Source: Granulicatella balaenopterae (GTDB taxonomy: Bacteria; Bacillota; Bacilli; Lactobacillales; Aerococcaceae). From it: a DNA stretch of 32,876 bases. The position numbers and the translations under genes were made by a program. The notes under the pieces were generated by a model. The model made no database searches. It was not told where the DNA came from and saw only the letters and a list, made by a program, of their open reading frames with translations. Of the stretch, positions 32,521 through 32,876 are shown in pieces. The stretch lies in NCBI RefSeq assembly GCF_900111135.1, contig NZ_FOGF01000026.1:1-32876 (forward strand), read 5' to 3'. Numbering within the stretch: the first letter of the stretch is position 1; the number at the start of each line of letters is the position of its first letter.

Positions 32521-32530
32521 GACACTTGTC
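32521..32530 (-). promoter_or_regulatory. Second Crp-type box
   Basis: GACACTTGTC matches the first box (32459-32468) in nine of ten bases and lies 62 bp further upstream, about six helical turns, with a centre near -103.5. Confidence 0.65.
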
Positions 32531-32581
32531 CAAATACAAGAATGCGCTATCATTTTATCAGTTAGATTATACACTATCCTT

Positions 32582-32729
32582 GTGAACTACACACTAAGCT
32601 AAAGCTTAGGTGCTTCTTGTTTCGTCCTCTCCTGCGTTTCCTAATCTAATGGATTATTCCTCCGTCTTACAAAAAGTCCACAAGCGTATAAGTTTGGGTA
32701 GTTCCTACCCTACTATAACCTATTTTTTA
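32582..32729 (-). ncRNA. Putative omega (re)RNA 3' scaffold
   Basis: In TnpB systems the guide RNA spans the 3' end of tnpB and the right end, and its guide is the flanking DNA. Here the region shows the two hairpins noted above and no ORF. The guide would start with AAGGATAGTGTATAATCT (complement of 32564-32581). This is a positional inference. Confidence 0.5.
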
Positions 32730-32876
32730 TTATGCACTCATGAGGATTCTAAGTCCTTCGTTTTTTATATTCAGTGCAGCATTTATATCTCTATCTAACT
32801 CAAGACCACATTCACAACAATATGTTCTATCAGTTAGGTTGAGATGTTTTCTATTGCCACAATGGCTACAAATTTG
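32730..32876 (-). CDS. tnpB: TnpB RNA-guided nuclease, C-terminal fragment
   Basis: The last 48 residues of the protein are in the window. They contain the TnpB zinc ribbon CSHCG...YCCECG with four cysteines and the RuvC-III block LDRDINAALNI with its catalytic Asp. Reading frame and stop (TAA at 32730-32732) are intact, and the remainder lies past the right edge. It is not possible to say whether the full protein is functional. Confidence 0.92.
   Translation of the reverse strand, partial: QICSHCGNRKHLNLTDRTYCCECGLELDRDINAALNIKNEGLRILMSA

Larger units (their letters stand above)
32582..32876 (-). mobile_element. IS200/IS605-type element, right end (runs off the right edge)
   Basis: On the minus strand the tnpB end is followed by about 150 bp of non-coding sequence that ends GTAGTTCAC (32582-32590), a terminal motif common in Firmicutes IS605 elements. 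A subterminal hairpin lies at 32592-32612 (CACTAAGCT / AGCTTAGGTG, one bulge) and a second at 32696-32710 (GGGTAG/CTACCC). There are no inverted terminal repeats, as expected. The left part and any tnpA are outside the window. The element is inserted upstream of the Crp promoter. Confidence 0.8.

Overview
The window is AT-rich, low-GC Firmicutes DNA. AGGAGG-type ribosome sites, rho-independent terminators, a sufCDSUB operon, an xpaC-telA pair, a DUF4767-type lipoprotein and a ThrX-coupled ArsC all fit the order Lactobacillales. I cannot name a genus from the sequence. Most genes lie on the minus strand. Both edges cut into mobile elements: the 5' part of a group II intron on the left (1-185) and the 3' end of an IS200/IS605-type tnpB on the right (32582-32876).

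Layout. 230-1335: two unrecognised membrane or membrane-anchored proteins, the first ending in the terminator the intron has entered. 1823-3641: an FtsX/HrtB-type permease and its ATPase. 3642-4507: a long gap with little in it. 4508-9098: a redox block of two OsmC-family proteins, a dihydrolipoyl dehydrogenase with two N-terminal lipoyl domains, a lipoate ligase and a MarR regulator. 9327-11896: arsC, a thioredoxin-like protein, an ArsP/YraQ permease and arsR, with two identical ArsR-type operators. 12104-13422 (plus strand): an AbiD/F-family HEPN protein followed by a bacterial PH-domain protein. 13514-17869: a lipoprotein, a polyprenyl-linked glycosyltransferase, an AAA/DUF4143 ATPase preceded by three 39-bp palindromic repeats, and an EVE-HNH nuclease. 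17988-23176: the suf Fe-S cluster operon. 23462-25636: xpaC-telA (plus strand). 25821-27765: a small membrane protein, a Nudix hydrolase and NAD(P)HX dehydratase. 28052-29939: pyrE, pyrF and a pyrC remnant fused out of frame to an unrelated gene start. 30269-32405: pnuC, a nucleoside phosphorylase and a Crp/Fnr regulator with a well-formed promoter and two palindromic boxes.

The most interesting block is 4508-9098. OsmC/Ohr proteins are known to be reduced by lipoylated proteins and dihydrolipoyl dehydrogenase. Here the peroxidase candidates, a lipoyl carrier fused to its own reductase, the lipoate ligase and a MarR regulator sit together with no 2-oxoacid dehydrogenase E1/E2 genes. I infer a self-contained lipoyl-dependent thiol peroxidase or electrophile-detoxification module, next to a metalloid-resistance cluster. 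Other points are the hairpin at the predicted 5' end of the AbiF-like transcript, the palindromic array at the DUF4143 ATPase, the textbook spacing of the Crp boxes, and the pyrC deletion scar. NAD-related functions recur between 26 and 32 kb (ADP-ribose hydrolase, NAD(P)HX repair, PnuC and a phosphorylase), but I see no shared operon.
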